NCBI GenBank assembly: GCA_019739215.1
Contig: JAHHDR010000031.1
Coordinates: 1-64,000 of the forward strand
Origin: Rhizobium sp.
GTDB taxonomy: Bacteria; Pseudomonadota; Alphaproteobacteria; Rhizobiales; Rhizobiaceae
Direction of reading: 5' to 3'
Length of the DNA stretch: 64,000 nucleotides
Below the pieces are notes generated by a model, which had not been told where the DNA came from, ran no database searches, and worked only from the letters and a program-made list of their open reading frames with translations. Below are positions 40,884 to 51,102 of the stretch, piece by piece. The position numbers and the translations under genes were made by a program. Within the stretch, counting starts at the first letter, position 1. Each line of letters starts with the position of its first letter.

Positions 40884-41384
40884 TCAGCCCAGTTTTGCCA
40901 GTTCGATGATCATCTCGAGCGCAACCTCCACCGACCGCATGCGGATTTCATGGCGTCCGATATCGCCGAAATTCATCTCGCGATGGATCATGGCGCCCTT
41001 GTAGTGGCGTCCTCCAAAATGCACGAGACCCACCGGTTTGCCAGTGGAGCCACCCGTCGGACCCGCGATCCCGGTCGTGGACACCGAAATTCCGGCTTCC
41101 GATCGCGCCATCGCACCATGCGCCATTTCCAGCGCCACATCCTTGGAGACCGCGCCATACTGCTTCAGCGTGATCTGCATCACCCCCAGCATTTCGGTCT
41201 TCGACTGGTCGGAATAGGTCACGAAGCCGCGTTCCAGCACCTGGCTGGCGCCCGGGATTTCCGTGATGGCGCCGGCCACCAGGCCGCCGGTGCACGACTC
41301 GGCAGTCGCGATCATCACGTTCTTTTCCGTGCAGAGATGAACCACTTCCTCGGCGAGTTCGAGGATGATCTTGTCGTTGCTCAT
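40884..41384 (-). CDS. pncC: CinA C-terminal family nicotinamide-nucleotide amidase
   Basis: Deamidates nicotinamide mononucleotide to nicotinate mononucleotide for NAD salvage. 166 aa, consisting of the CinA C-terminal domain only: [20 protein letters not shown], the active-site [18 protein letters not shown] (Ser near residue 30), [15 protein letters not shown] (catalytic Tyr/Lys region), [20 protein letters not shown]. No N-terminal CinA/MoeA-like domain, as in short PncC. ATG overlaps the ispDF stop (ATGA), so expression is coupled to isoprenoid synthesis gene ispDF. Confidence 0.9.
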   Translation of the reverse strand: MSNDKIILELAEEVVHLCTEKNVMIATAESCTGGLVAGAITEIPGASQVLERGFVTYSDQSKTEMLGVMQITLKQYGAVSKDVALEMAHGAMARSEAGISVSTTGIAGPTGGSTGKPVGLVHFGGRHYKGAMIHREMNFGDIGRHEIRMRSVEVALEMIIELAKLG

Positions 41385-42586
41385 TTGGTCACTTTCCCAT
41401 AGGCCACGGTCGCGGTCGCAATGGCGGCAATTCCTTCGCCGCGCCCCACGAATCCGATCGTCTCGTTGGTTGTCGCCTTCACCGAACAGCGCTCGAGGTC
41501 GATTTCAAGCATCTCGGCTAGCATCTTGCGCATCGATTCCCTGTGCGGACCTATCTTCGGCGCTTCGGCGATGATCGTCACGTCCGCATTCATCACGGTG
41601 CCGCCATGGTCGCGCACGATACGCGCCGCATGCTGAAGGAAAATCCGCGATGCCGCGCCCCGCCATTGCGGATCGGAAGGTGGAAAGTGGTCGCCGATGT
41701 CGCCGGCGCCGCAGGTGGCCAGCAGTGCGTCGGTCAGTGCATGCAGGGCGACGTCGGCGTCGGAATGCCCCTTCAGGCGCTGCGAATGCGGTATCACCAC
41801 GCCGCACAACGTGACGCCGTCGCCCTCGACCAGTTGGTGAACGTCATAGCCGTTGCCTGTCCTGATATCGGCAAGCATGTCGCCTCTCATCCTCTCATCC
41901 GCCAGTTCGATGTCGCGACGGATCGTCAGCTTGATATTGTCCCGGTCGCCCTCGATCAGCTTGACTGGAACCTCCTGCCACTCCGCAATAGCTGCGTCAT
42001 CCGTGAATTCGCCTTGTCCGGCCGCCGCGGCGGCGCGGTGTCCGGCAAGGATCATGTCGAGTTCGAAGCTCTGCGGCGTCTGGGCGGCGTAGAGTCCGGC
42101 GCGTGGCACGGTACCGCCGCTATAGTGACCGGGCGCCGCCTGCTTGAGCGTATCCGCCACCGCCGTTACCGGCAGCACAGCGCGTTCCCCCTCGATATGG
42201 GCCGCGCGAACGGCATCCAGCAGTCGCTGCGAGACGAAGGGCCGCACGGCATCGTGGATCATGACGTGGGTGACCCCTGATCCGGCAAACGCTTCGAGGC
42301 CCGCCAGGACGGAGGCCTGCCGTGTGGCGCCCCCGATGACCGCTTCGACGGCAATGTCGGCGGCGAGACCAGTGCCGCAGGCTGTGTAGAGATCCGCATC
42401 GTCCTGATGGATGGCGACGACGATGCGGGCCGTGTTCGGCCAATCCAGGAAACGGCGCAGCGTGTGGCGAAGCACCGGTTCGCCACCGATCGGACGGTAT
42501 TGCTTGGGACCCTCGGCCATGCCCGCGCGCTCGCCACGTCCGGCCGCGACAACAAGGATCCCGAATATGGGCGTTGAACCTGTCAT
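41381..42586 (-). CDS. ispDF: Bifunctional IspD/IspF (MEP pathway)
   Basis: Carries two steps of isoprenoid synthesis: CTP-dependent cytidylylation of MEP (IspD) and cyclisation to MEcPP (IspF). 401 aa. IspD half, residues 1-230: [20 protein letters not shown] (CTP loop), [55 protein letters not shown]. IspF half, from about 243: [12 protein letters not shown] (zinc D-x-H), [57 protein letters not shown]. The fusion is usual in alphaproteobacteria. ATG 42586 with AAGGGATC upstream. Confidence 0.96.
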   Translation of the reverse strand: MTGSTPIFGILVVAAGRGERAGMAEGPKQYRPIGGEPVLRHTLRRFLDWPNTARIVVAIHQDDADLYTACGTGLAADIAVEAVIGGATRQASVLAGLEAFAGSGVTHVMIHDAVRPFVSQRLLDAVRAAHIEGERAVLPVTAVADTLKQAAPGHYSGGTVPRAGLYAAQTPQSFELDMILAGHRAAAAAGQGEFTDDAAIAEWQEVPVKLIEGDRDNIKLTIRRDIELADERMRGDMLADIRTGNGYDVHQLVEGDGVTLCGVVIPHSQRLKGHSDADVALHALTDALLATCGAGDIGDHFPPSDPQWRGAASRIFLQHAARIVRDHGGTVMNADVTIIAEAPKIGPHRESMRKMLAEMLEIDLERCSVKATTNETIGFVGRGEGIAAIATATVAYGKVTK

Positions 42587-42619
42587 GATCCCTTGCTGTC
42601 GCTCCTTTATGTCCAGACA

Positions 42620-42650
42620 GGCGTTTATCGTCCGAGCGATCACAAACGCC
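42620..42650. promoter_or_regulatory. Inverted repeat upstream of ispDF and dusB
   Basis: GGCGTTT-ATCG at 42620-42630 mirrored by CGAT-(CAC)-AAACGCC at 42637-42650, 34 bp upstream of the ispDF start and 100 bp upstream of dusB. Could be an operator for the divergent genes or a leader hairpin of the ispDF mRNA. Confidence 0.3.
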
Positions 42651-42750
42651 AGTGGATTGGCGGGCGATTTTCAGCCTCCCGACGAATCTGCTTGGCAAGA
42701 CCGCAAGAAGTGTCTAAAAATCATGCACCGTCATCATGTGCCTGAAAGAT

Positions 42751-43758
42751 ATGCAGTCCCAACCGCCGAAAATCGAAAGCGCCTTTCAACTCGGATCGCT
42801 CGCCATCCGCAACCGTATCGCGCTTGCGCCCATGTCCGGCGTCACCGATCTGCCCTTCCGCACTCTGGCTTGGGAGTTTGGCGCCGGCTTCGTCGTGACC
42901 GAGATGGTGGCGAGCCGCGAACTTGTCGGCAATACCGCCGAATCGTGGTCTCGTCTCCAGAATTCCGGCATCGAGCCGCATATCGTCCAGCTTGCCGGGC
43001 GAGACCCGGCCTATATGGCGGAGGGCGCGCGTATCGCGGAGGCCAATGGCGCGTCCGCCATCGACATCAACATGGGGTGCCCGGCCAAGAAGGTCATCGG
43101 CGGCCTTTCCGGCTCCGCCCTCATGCGGGAGCCGGACCTGGCGCTGGCGATCGTCGATGCCGTAGTCAGGGCCGTTCAGGTGCCCGTGAGCGTGAAGATG
43201 CGGTTGGGCTGGGACGAAAACTCGCTCAACGCCCCGATTCTCGCGCAACGGGCCGAAGCGCTCGGTGTCCGAATGATAACCGTCCATGGTCGCACGCGCA
43301 TGCAATTCTATGAAGGCAAAGCCGACTGGGATCGCATTGCCGAGGTGCGCGACGCGATCAGCGTGCCGCTGGTCGCCAATGGCGATGTCGAAACGGCGGA
43401 AGACATCGACGGGATCCTTCGCCGGTCCGGCGCCGATGCCGTCATGATTGGACGCGGCGCCCAGGGGCGGCCGTGGCACCCGGGCGTGCTGGCCGGCGCC
43501 CGCGGTGTTCCCGACAGCGAGGAGATCGCAGCGATATTCGAGCGGCACTACCGCTTGATGCTGGAGTTCTACGGCGCCGAGCTCGGTCTTCGCCAGGCGC
43601 GCAAGCATGTGGGTTGGTATCTCGATCGGCAGGCCGGCGCAGTCGAGCCCGCCGCCCGGGGCGAGGTGATGACATCGCGCGATGCCGAATTCGTCATCGC
43701 CAGGGTAAGGGACCTGATCCGGTCCGGCGCCACGCCTCCAATGTGCGAGGCCGCATGA
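42751..43758 (+). CDS. dusB: tRNA-dihydrouridine synthase (DusB / NifR3)
   Basis: FMN enzyme reducing uridine to dihydrouridine in tRNA. 335 aa from ATG 42751 (ATG 42736 would add five residues). FMN-binding barrel: [71 protein letters not shown] with the catalytic Cys near residue 103, [32 protein letters not shown], and [12 protein letters not shown]. As nifR3 it is classically the first gene of the rhizobial ntr operon, and the 4-bp ATGA overlap with ntrB shows the same here. Confidence 0.93.
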   Translation: MQSQPPKIESAFQLGSLAIRNRIALAPMSGVTDLPFRTLAWEFGAGFVVTEMVASRELVGNTAESWSRLQNSGIEPHIVQLAGRDPAYMAEGARIAEANGASAIDINMGCPAKKVIGGLSGSALMREPDLALAIVDAVVRAVQVPVSVKMRLGWDENSLNAPILAQRAEALGVRMITVHGRTRMQFYEGKADWDRIAEVRDAISVPLVANGDVETAEDIDGILRRSGADAVMIGRGAQGRPWHPGVLAGARGVPDSEEIAAIFERHYRLMLEFYGAELGLRQARKHVGWYLDRQAGAVEPAARGEVMTSRDAEFVIARVRDLIRSGATPPMCEAA

Positions 43759-44885
43759 GCGACACCCCGGTGACCCAGAAGCCGAAGATTCCCGCCGGCG
43801 ACATCGCGCAATCCGTTCTCAACGCGATCCAGAATGCCGTCATCATGGTCGACGAGGACGGCTACATCGCATTTGCCAATTGGGAGGCCGAATCGTTTTT
43901 CGGCGCGAGCGCCGCCTACCTCGCCCGGCATACGATCTATGCCTATATTCCATTCGGCAGCCCGATGCTGACGCTGATCGACCAGGTGCGCGAACGTCGG
44001 GCGCCGGTCAATGAATACCGCGTTGACCTGTCTTCGCCACGCCTCGGTGCCGACAAGCTGGTCGACATCTACGTCGCTCCGGTTCTGACCGATCCCGGCG
44101 CGGTCGTGGTGGTGTTCCAGGAGCGGTCGATGGCGGACAAGATCGACCGGCAGCTGACCCATCGCGCGGCGGCGCGCTCGGTCACCGGGCTTGCGTCCAT
44201 GCTGGCGCACGAGATCAAGAACCCCTTGTCGGGTATCCGAGGCGCGGCGCAGCTGCTCGAGAGTTCCGTCAATGACGAGGACCGCGGGCTCACCCGCCTG
44301 ATCCAGGAGGAGACCGACCGCATCGTCTCGCTGGTCGATCGCATGGAGGTCTTCTCCGACGAGCGGCCGGTCGATCGTGCGCCCATCAACATCCATTCCG
44401 TGCTGGATCATGTGAAGGCGATCGCGAAAGCCGGCTTCGCCCGCAACATCAGGATCGTCGAGCAATACGATCCTTCCCTGCCGGCGGTGCACGCCAACAG
44501 GGACCAGTTGATCCAGGTCTTCCTCAATCTCGTGAAGAATGCGTCCGAGGCGGTGTCAGACCGGCCCGATGGCGAGATCATGCTCACCACCGCCTACCGC
44601 CCGGGGATCCGTATTTCCGTGGCCGGCACGCGGGACAAGATTTCGCTGCCGCTGGAATTCTGCGTCGTCGACAACGGGCCCGGCGTGCCGGACGACCTTG
44701 TGCCGCATCTCTTCGATCCCTTCGTGACGACCAAGACCAACGGCTCGGGCCTCGGCCTCGCGCTGGTCGCCAAGATCATCGGCGGCCATGGCGGGATCGT
44801 GGAATGCGACCGCCAGAACAACAGAACGATTTTCCGCGTCCTCATGCCCGTCTCCCCGGTCGGCCATGTGGAGGACGCGCTGTGA
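43755..44885 (+). CDS. ntrB: Nitrogen regulation sensor kinase NtrB
   Basis: Cytoplasmic histidine kinase/phosphatase that sets NtrC phosphorylation under PII control. 376 aa. N-terminal PAS domain ([20 protein letters not shown], then [10 protein letters not shown]), H-box [20 protein letters not shown] near residue 152 with the phospho-accepting His, N-box [13 protein letters not shown]1 [12 protein letters not shown]-box [19 protein letters not shown], and a G2 [10 protein letters not shown]. No membrane helices. Overlaps dusB by 4 bp and precedes ntrC by 13 bp. Confidence 0.96.
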   Translation: MSDTPVTQKPKIPAGDIAQSVLNAIQNAVIMVDEDGYIAFANWEAESFFGASAAYLARHTIYAYIPFGSPMLTLIDQVRERRAPVNEYRVDLSSPRLGADKLVDIYVAPVLTDPGAVVVVFQERSMADKIDRQLTHRAAARSVTGLASMLAHEIKNPLSGIRGAAQLLESSVNDEDRGLTRLIQEETDRIVSLVDRMEVFSDERPVDRAPINIHSVLDHVKAIAKAGFARNIRIVEQYDPSLPAVHANRDQLIQVFLNLVKNASEAVSDRPDGEIMLTTAYRPGIRISVAGTRDKISLPLEFCVVDNGPGVPDDLVPHLFDPFVTTKTNGSGLGLALVAKIIGGHGGIVECDRQNNRTIFRVLMPVSPVGHVEDAL

Positions 44886-44898
44886 CAGGGAACGATCG

Positions 44899-46353
44899 AT
44901 GACTGCTGCCACCATTCTCGTTGCCGACGACGATGCGGCGATCCGGACGGTGCTGAACCAGGCGCTGTCACGCGCCGGCTATGACGTGCGCATCACCTCG
45001 AATGCCGCCACTCTTTGGCGATGGATTTCGGCCGGCGACGGCGACATGGTGATCACCGATGTCGTCATGCCCGACGAGAACGCCTTCGACCTACTGCCGC
45101 GGGTCAAGAAGTTGCGGCCGGATCTGCCGGTCCTGGTGATGAGTGCCCAGAATACGTTCATGACCGCGATCAAGGCTTCGGAGAAGGGCGCCTACGACTA
45201 CCTGCCCAAGCCTTTCGACCTGACCGAACTGATCGCCATTGTCGGCCGCGCGCTGTCCGAGCCCAAGCGCAAGCCACCCCGTCAGGACGACGACACCCAG
45301 GACGGCATGCCGTTGGTCGGACGTTCGGCGGCGATGCAGGAAATCTACCGCGTGCTGGCCCGGCTGATGCAGACCGATCTCACGCTGATGATCACCGGCG
45401 AATCGGGCACCGGCAAGGAACTGGTGGCGCGGGCGCTGCACGACTACGGCAAGCGCCGCAACGGCCCCTTCGTCGCCATCAACATGGCGGCCATCCCGCG
45501 CGACCTGATCGAATCCGAGCTGTTCGGCCATGAGAAGGGCGCGTTTACCGGTGCCCAGGCGCGCTCGACCGGACGCTTCGAGCAGGCCGAGGGCGGCACG
45601 CTGTTCCTCGACGAAATCGGCGACATGCCGATGGAAGCGCAGACCCGGCTGCTGCGGGTTCTGCAGCAGGGCGAGTACACCACTGTCGGCGGACGAACCC
45701 CGATCCGTACCGACGTGCGCATCGTTGCCGCGACCAACAAGGATCTCAAGCAGGCCATCAACCAGGGCCTGTTCCGCGAGGATCTCTATTATCGCCTAAA
45801 CGTCGTGCCGCTCAGGCTGCCGCCGCTGCGGGAGCGCGCCGAGGACATCACGGACCTCGTCCGTCATTTCGTGCAGATGACCGAGAAGGAGGGCATGGTC
45901 CCGAAACGCTTCGACAACGAGGCGCTCGATGTGATGAAGGCCTATCCCTGGCCCGGCAATGTTCGCGAACTTGAAAATTTCGTACGCCGTCTCACGGCAC
46001 TCTATCCGCAGGACGTCATCACCCGCGAGATCGCGGACAGCGAACTCAAGCCCGACATCGCCGCAAGTCCCGTCGACAAGAACGCCATGCGCAGCGGCCC
46101 GGTGTCGATCTCGCAGGCGGTCGAGGAGAACATGCGGTCCTACTTCGCCGAATTCGGTGAGGCCCTGCCGCCGCCCGGACTCTACGACCGCGTACTGGCG
46201 GAAATGGAGTATCCGCTGATCCTGGCCGCCTTGACCGCCACCCGTGGAAACCAGATCAGGGCTGCCGATCTCCTGGGTTTGAACAGGAATACATTGCGCA
46301 AGAAGATCAGGGAACTGGGTGTAACCGTGTACAGGTCCTCGCGCACCGCTTGA
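44899..46353 (+). CDS. ntrC: Nitrogen regulation response regulator NtrC
   Basis: Sigma-54 activator of nitrogen-assimilation genes. 484 aa. Receiver domain with acidic pocket [12 protein letters not shown], phospho-Asp in [15 protein letters not shown] near residue 54, and Lys in [13 protein letters not shown]+ domain: Walker [18 protein letters not shown], the sigma-54 contact loop [20 protein letters not shown], Walker [15 protein letters not shown], arginine finger region [21 protein letters not shown]-terminal Fis-type helix-turn-helix [20 protein letters not shown]. All functional motifs are intact. A perfect hairpin follows before ntrY. Confidence 0.97.
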   Translation: MTAATILVADDDAAIRTVLNQALSRAGYDVRITSNAATLWRWISAGDGDMVITDVVMPDENAFDLLPRVKKLRPDLPVLVMSAQNTFMTAIKASEKGAYDYLPKPFDLTELIAIVGRALSEPKRKPPRQDDDTQDGMPLVGRSAAMQEIYRVLARLMQTDLTLMITGESGTGKELVARALHDYGKRRNGPFVAINMAAIPRDLIESELFGHEKGAFTGAQARSTGRFEQAEGGTLFLDEIGDMPMEAQTRLLRVLQQGEYTTVGGRTPIRTDVRIVAATNKDLKQAINQGLFREDLYYRLNVVPLRLPPLRERAEDITDLVRHFVQMTEKEGMVPKRFDNEALDVMKAYPWPGNVRELENFVRRLTALYPQDVITREIADSELKPDIAASPVDKNAMRSGPVSISQAVEENMRSYFAEFGEALPPPGLYDRVLAEMEYPLILAALTATRGNQIRAADLLGLNRNTLRKKIRELGVTVYRSSRTA

Positions 46354-46384
46354 CTTTGCCCCTATTTACGTTGCATTTTCGCCA

Positions 46385-46412
46385 CAATGCGTTGCTCTAA
46401 GGCAACGCATTG
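46385..46412 (+). terminator. Perfect hairpin between ntrC and ntrY
   Basis: CAATGCGTTGC / GCAACGCATTG, an 11-bp perfect stem with loop TCTAAG, 31 bp after the ntrC stop and followed by TTCGTTTG. Stem GC content is moderate and the T tract weak. It may terminate part of the ntrBC transcript or be an operator; it marks the border between the two two-component pairs. Confidence 0.5.
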
Positions 46413-46480
46413 TTCGTTTGAAGGCATTGCGATTTTCCGGGGTTTTGTCTCTTTCGCTTCACGCGCCTTCGATCCGGCAA

Positions 46481-48787
46481 ATGATTGATATGGACGCCGG
46501 GACGCCCGACGGGTTCCGGCGGAGCGATGAGCGGACGGCGATGACCGACGAGGGCAACGAAAAGGCGGCCAGGAATTTCGACCGGCGCGGCATATCGACG
46601 ACGACCGGCATCGTCGTTGCCGGCGGTGCCTTGGTGGCCGCGCTGGCGACGCTGGCAATTCTCCTCGGCTTTACCGCGATCGAGCCGGTCGATCATGTCG
46701 TTGTTGCCTCCGTGGTGGTCAACGCCCTCTTCGTCATCGGCCTGCTCGCGCTGGTGGGCTACGAGATCTACCGGCTGATCAAGGCGCGCACACGCGGGCG
46801 GGCCGCGGCCCGCCTTCATATCCGCATCGTTTCACTCTTCTCGATTGTCGCGATCGCACCCGCGATCCTGGTGGCGGTCATCGCATCGATCACCCTCAAT
46901 GTGGGCCTCGACCGGTGGTTCGGCCAGCGCACGCAGGAGATCGTCAACTCATCGATCAACGTGGCCCGCGCCTATGTCCGCGAGAATGCCAGTTATCTCC
47001 AGGGCCAGACGATCTCGATGGCCAACGATCTCGACCGCAACAGGCAGCTCTACTCGCTCGATCCGAACGGCTTTGCCGAACTGATGACCCGCCAGGCGAA
47101 GGGCAGGGGCATGCTTGGGGCCTGGATCGTCAACCGGGAAGGCGCCGTCCAGCTCAAGGCGGACATCGCCACCGCTTCTCCCTTGCCCGACGTGCCCCCG
47201 GATGCGCTCGCGGCGGCGGTCGCGGGACGGCCGACGCTCATCCCGCCCGGCACCACCAACCTCGTTGGTGCCATCATCAGCCTGGGCGAGATCGACGGCT
47301 TCCTCTACGCGATCCGCGCGGTCGACCCGCAGGTGATGTCGTCGCTCAACCTCATGGAAGAAAATGCCAACGAATACAAGGCGATGGAGGAAGGCCGCAC
47401 GTCGACGCAGCTTGCATTCGCCATCATCTATCTCGGTTTTGCCCTTATCGTGCTTCTGGCCGCCATCTGGGCCGCGATCGCGGTCGCCGACCGTATCGTC
47501 CGGCCGATCCGCCTGCTGATCAATGCCGCCGATAATGTCGCGGGCGGCAATCTCAACGTCATCGTCCCTGTGCGTGCCGTCGATGGCGACGTTGGTTCCC
47601 TGTCGCGCACCTTCAACAAGATGATCTCGGAGATTCGCAGCCAGCGTGACGAAATTCTCGTCGCCAAGGACGAAGTGGATGACCGAAGGCGCTTCATCGA
47701 GGCCGTGCTGTCGGGGGTGACGGCTGCGGTTATCGGCGTCGACGAGGATCGTACGATCAACATCGCCAATCCCTCGACCCAGTTGCTGCTGGGCTGGACA
47801 TCGGAGGAGTGGATCGGCCGAAGGCTTCCCGACCTCTCGCCCGAGATCGATGCTGTCCTTACGGAAGCTGCCTCACGCTACCGTAGCGATTTCCGCAAGC
47901 AGGTGAGCATCCTGCATGGCGGCAAGGAGCGGACCCTCAGCGTTCAGGTCACGCGCGAGGAATCGCATGCCGGCCAGGAGAGCTACGTCATCACCATCGA
48001 CGACATTACCGATCTCGTCATCGCGCAGCGCTCGACGGCCTGGGCGGATGTCGCCCGCCGCATCGCCCATGAGATCAAGAATCCGCTGACACCGATCACC
48101 CTGTCCGCGGAGCGGCTCAAGCGCCGCTACGGCCGGCAGATCAACGAGGACGATCGCGCGGTCTTCGACCAGTGCACCGATACCATCGTCCGCCAGGTCG
48201 AGGATATCGGCCGCATGGTCGACGAGTTCTCCTCCTTCGCACGCATGCCAAAGCCTTCGATGGAACCTGTCGACCTTCGCCAAATTCTGACGGACACCAT
48301 GTTTCTTCGCGAGATGGGCAACAGCCATGTGACGTTTGTCCGGGAATGGGGCGATGCACCGCTGATGGGTGCGTTCGACGCGCGCATGCTCGGCCAGGCC
48401 TTCACCAACCTGGTCAAGAACGCAGAAGAGGCGATCGAGGCAATCCCCTCCGAGGAGCGGCGCGACGAGGCCAGGATCACGGTGCGCGCATACGAGGATC
48501 CCGCAGGCGACACGCTCGTGGTTGATGTCATAGACAACGGCAAGGGGCTGCCGCAGGAAAACCGCCATCGGATACTCGAGCCCTACATGACGATGCGGGA
48601 GAAGGGCACGGGCCTCGGCCTTCCCATCGTCAAGAAGATCATCGAGGAACATGGCGGACAACTCGAACTTCATGATGCCCCGCCCGAATTCGACAATGGC
48701 AGGGGGGCGATGTTCCGCATCCTCCTGCCCAGGGAGGCGGCCAATACCGCGTTCAGGACTATGAAGGTAGAAGCAAATGGCGTCTGA
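46481..48787 (+). CDS. ntrY: Nitrogen regulation sensor kinase NtrY
   Basis: Membrane histidine kinase partner of NtrX. About 768 aa from ATG 46481; ATG 46541 (MTDEGNEKAARNF) is a credible alternative because the first 20 residues look weakly conserved. Membrane helices near TTGIVVAGGALVAALATLAI, HVVVASVVVNALFVIGLLAL, and VSLFSIVAIAPAILVAVIAS, a large periplasmic region, a helix FAIIYLGFALIVLLAAIWAA, HAMP (RPIRLLINAADNVAGGNLNV), PAS (VLSGVTAAVIGVDEDRTINI), H-box [21 protein letters not shown]-box LVKNAEEAIEA, G-box MREKGTGLGLPIVKKII. Stop overlaps ntrX. Confidence 0.93.
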   Translation: MIDMDAGTPDGFRRSDERTAMTDEGNEKAARNFDRRGISTTTGIVVAGGALVAALATLAILLGFTAIEPVDHVVVASVVVNALFVIGLLALVGYEIYRLIKARTRGRAAARLHIRIVSLFSIVAIAPAILVAVIASITLNVGLDRWFGQRTQEIVNSSINVARAYVRENASYLQGQTISMANDLDRNRQLYSLDPNGFAELMTRQAKGRGMLGAWIVNREGAVQLKADIATASPLPDVPPDALAAAVAGRPTLIPPGTTNLVGAIISLGEIDGFLYAIRAVDPQVMSSLNLMEENANEYKAMEEGRTSTQLAFAIIYLGFALIVLLAAIWAAIAVADRIVRPIRLLINAADNVAGGNLNVIVPVRAVDGDVGSLSRTFNKMISEIRSQRDEILVAKDEVDDRRRFIEAVLSGVTAAVIGVDEDRTINIANPSTQLLLGWTSEEWIGRRLPDLSPEIDAVLTEAASRYRSDFRKQVSILHGGKERTLSVQVTREESHAGQESYVITIDDITDLVIAQRSTAWADVARRIAHEIKNPLTPITLSAERLKRRYGRQINEDDRAVFDQCTDTIVRQVEDIGRMVDEFSSFARMPKPSMEPVDLRQILTDTMFLREMGNSHVTFVREWGDAPLMGAFDARMLGQAFTNLVKNAEEAIEAIPSEERRDEARITVRAYEDPAGDTLVVDVIDNGKGLPQENRHRILEPYMTMREKGTGLGLPIVKKIIEEHGGQLELHDAPPEFDNGRGAMFRILLPREAANTAFRTMKVEANGV

Positions 48788-50141
48788 CATTCTGGTAGTT
48801 GACGACGAAGTCGACATTCGCGAGATCGTATCCGGCATCCTCTCCGACGAGGGCCACGAGACACGGACGGCCCATGACAGCGACAGCGCGCTGGCGGCCA
48901 TTTCCGATCGCGTGCCCCGGCTGGTATTCCTGGACGTCTGGATGAAGGGCAGCAAGCTTGACGGTCTCGGCCTGCTCGACGAGATCAAGAACCGGCACCC
49001 CGAACTGCCCGTCGTCATGATCTCCGGCCATGGCAATATCGAAATGGCGGTCAACGCGATCCGCCGCGGCGCCTTCGACTTCATCGAAAAGCCGTTCAAG
49101 GCCGACCGGCTGATCCTGATCGCCGAAAGGGCGCTCGAGAACTCCCAGCTCAAGCGCGAAGTGCGCGACCTCAAGCGGCGTACCGGCGACACCGCCGAAC
49201 TGATCGGCACGTCCGTGGCTGTCTCACAGCTACGCCAGACGATCGACAAGGTGGCGCCGACGAATAGCCGGGTGATGATCTTTGGGCCGTCTGGCGCGGG
49301 CAAGGAGCTTGTGGCGCGGCTGGTCCACAAGAAGTCTTCCAGGGCCGAGGGGCCGTTTGTGGCCCTCAACGCTGCAACCATCACGCCGGAACGGATGGAG
49401 ATCGCCCTCTTCGGCACCGAGGGCTCGCCCGGCCAGCCACGCAAGACCGGCGCGCTGGAGGAAGCCCATCGCGGAATTTTGTATCTCGACGAAATCGGCG
49501 AAATGCCGCGCGAGACGCAGAACAAGATCCTGCGGGTGCTGGTGGAGCAGCAGTTCGAGCGCGTCGGCGGTTCCAAGCGCGTCAAGGTCGATGTCCGCAT
49601 CATTTCCTCGACGGCCTACGACCTCGAGAAGATGATCGCCGAGAACCGTTTCCGGGAAGACCTCTTCCACCGCCTGGCCGTGGTGCCCGTCAAGGTTCCG
49701 CCGCTCTCCGACCGCCGAGAGGACATACCATTCCTCGTCGACACGTTCATGCGCCAGATCTGCGATCATGCCGGCATCCGCGCCCGCAAGATCGGCGATG
49801 ACGCGCTTGCAATCCTCCAGGCTCACGATTGGCCGGGCAACCTCCGGCAGCTTCGCAACAATATCGAGCGGCTGCTGATTCTTGCGCAGTCGGATGGCCG
49901 CGACAGTCCGATCACCGCCGACATGCTGCCGGCGGACGTGCTCGACACGATGCCCAAGGTGTCATCGACCGGCGACCAGCACATCATGACCTTGCCGCTG
50001 CGCGAGGCTCGGGAAATGTTCGAGCGCGACTACCTGATCGCACAGATCAACCGCTTCGGCGGCAACATCTCGCGCACCGCGGAATTCGTCGGCATGGAGC
50101 GGTCCGCGCTGCACCGCAAGCTGAAAACTCTCGGCGTTTGA
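48777..50141 (+). CDS. ntrX: Nitrogen/redox response regulator NtrX, without GAFTGA loop
   Basis: Response regulator paired with NtrY; in alphaproteobacteria it affects nitrogen use, envelope and cell-cycle genes. 454 aa. Receiver: LVVDDEVDIREIVSGILSDE, phospho-Asp in VFLDVWMKGSKLDGLGLLDE near residue 53, Lys in FDFIEKPFKADRL. AAA+: Walker A FGPSGAGKELVARLVHK, Walker B GILYLDEIGEMPRETQ. Where NtrC has GAFTGA, this reads LFGTEGSPGQPRKTGALEEA, so the sigma-54 contact loop is missing. Fis-like C-terminus NRFGGNISRTAEFVGMERSA. Starts inside the end of ntrY. Confidence 0.95.
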   Translation: MASDILVVDDEVDIREIVSGILSDEGHETRTAHDSDSALAAISDRVPRLVFLDVWMKGSKLDGLGLLDEIKNRHPELPVVMISGHGNIEMAVNAIRRGAFDFIEKPFKADRLILIAERALENSQLKREVRDLKRRTGDTAELIGTSVAVSQLRQTIDKVAPTNSRVMIFGPSGAGKELVARLVHKKSSRAEGPFVALNAATITPERMEIALFGTEGSPGQPRKTGALEEAHRGILYLDEIGEMPRETQNKILRVLVEQQFERVGGSKRVKVDVRIISSTAYDLEKMIAENRFREDLFHRLAVVPVKVPPLSDRREDIPFLVDTFMRQICDHAGIRARKIGDDALAILQAHDWPGNLRQLRNNIERLLILAQSDGRDSPITADMLPADVLDTMPKVSSTGDQHIMTLPLREAREMFERDYLIAQINRFGGNISRTAEFVGMERSALHRKLKTLGV

Positions 50142-50157
50142 CAGGACCCCGCTGAAC

Positions 50158-51024
50158 ATGACCAGAATTGCCTATGTCAACGGCCGCTATGTCCGTCATG
50201 CCGATGCCAGCGTCCATATCGAGGACCGCGGCTACCAGTTCGCTGACGGCGTCTACGAGGTCTGCGAAGTCCGGCACGCAATGATCGTCGACCTGACGCG
50301 CCATCTCGACCGGCTCGGCCGTTCGCTGACGGAATTGCGCATCGACTGGTCGATGCATCGCTCGGCGCTGGTCATGGTCATCCGCGAAGTTCTCCGCCGC
50401 AACCGCGTCAGGAACGGCCTGTTCTACCTGCAGGTCACGCGGGGCGTCGCAAAGCGCGATCATGTCTTTCCGGCGAAGGGGACCAGGCCATCGGTCGTGG
50501 TGACGGCCAAGAGCACCGACCCGGGTGTCATCGCTGCCAAGAACGCCAACGGGATCAGAGCGATCACGGTACCGGACAACCGCTGGGACCGTGTCGACAT
50601 CAAGACCGTCGGCCTGCTGTCCAACGCCCTCGCGCGCCAGCAGGCCAGGGAGGCGGGCGCCCAGGAAGCGATCTATGTCGATCCCGATGGCCTCGTCACC
50701 GAAGGCGCCGCCACCAATGTCTGGATGGTCGACGCGGACGGAGCAATCCTGACGCGGCCGGCCGAGCATGGCATTCTCAAGGGGATCACGCGCTCCGGCC
50801 TGATGGACGTGGCCAGGGCTTTGGAACTGACCGTCCGGGAGGAGGCCTTCTCCGTCGAGAAAATGATGGACGCCCGGGAAGTCTTCATCACGGCCGCCAC
50901 CAGCATCTGCTTTCCCGTCATCGAGATCGATGGCAGGACAATTGCCAACGGACATCCCGGTGGTGTGTCGCAAAAAATTCGCGAAGCCTTTTTCGACGTT
51001 GCGGAAAAGACATCTATTTGGTAG
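50158..51024 (+). CDS. dat: D-amino-acid aminotransferase (class IV)
   Basis: PLP fold-type IV aminotransferase converting D-alanine and 2-oxoglutarate to pyruvate and D-glutamate. 288 aa. Landmarks: YVNGRYVRHADASVHIEDRG, YQFADGVYEVCEVRHA, HLDRLGRSLTELRI, FYLQVTRGVAKRDHVFP (R-x-H substrate carboxylate trap), PLP lysine in RVDIKTVGLLSNALARQQAR near residue 145, EAIYVDPDGLVTEGAATNVW, and GILKGITRSGLMDVA. The RxH pair favours Dat over branched-chain IlvE. Starts 16 bp after ntrX in the ntr-hfq cluster. Confidence 0.9.
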   Translation: MTRIAYVNGRYVRHADASVHIEDRGYQFADGVYEVCEVRHAMIVDLTRHLDRLGRSLTELRIDWSMHRSALVMVIREVLRRNRVRNGLFYLQVTRGVAKRDHVFPAKGTRPSVVVTAKSTDPGVIAAKNANGIRAITVPDNRWDRVDIKTVGLLSNALARQQAREAGAQEAIYVDPDGLVTEGAATNVWMVDADGAILTRPAEHGILKGITRSGLMDVARALELTVREEAFSVEKMMDAREVFITAATSICFPVIEIDGRTIANGHPGGVSQKIREAFFDVAEKTSIW

Positions 51025-51083
51025 CAATTCCTCGCAGGGCCGCACGACGAGGGATCGGGCGCCCGGGAGGCATCAACAATAAT

Positions 51084-51102
51084 CCGGCAAAAATTGCGCC
51101 GG
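51084..51102 (+). promoter_or_regulatory. Small hairpin in hfq leader
   Basis: CCGGC / GCCGG stem around AAAAATTGC, flanked by AACAATAAT and AATAAAG, ending 29 bp before the hfq ATG. A-rich single-strand motifs beside a hairpin recall Hfq self-binding sites seen in other bacteria; here only the sequence is shown. Confidence 0.3.
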
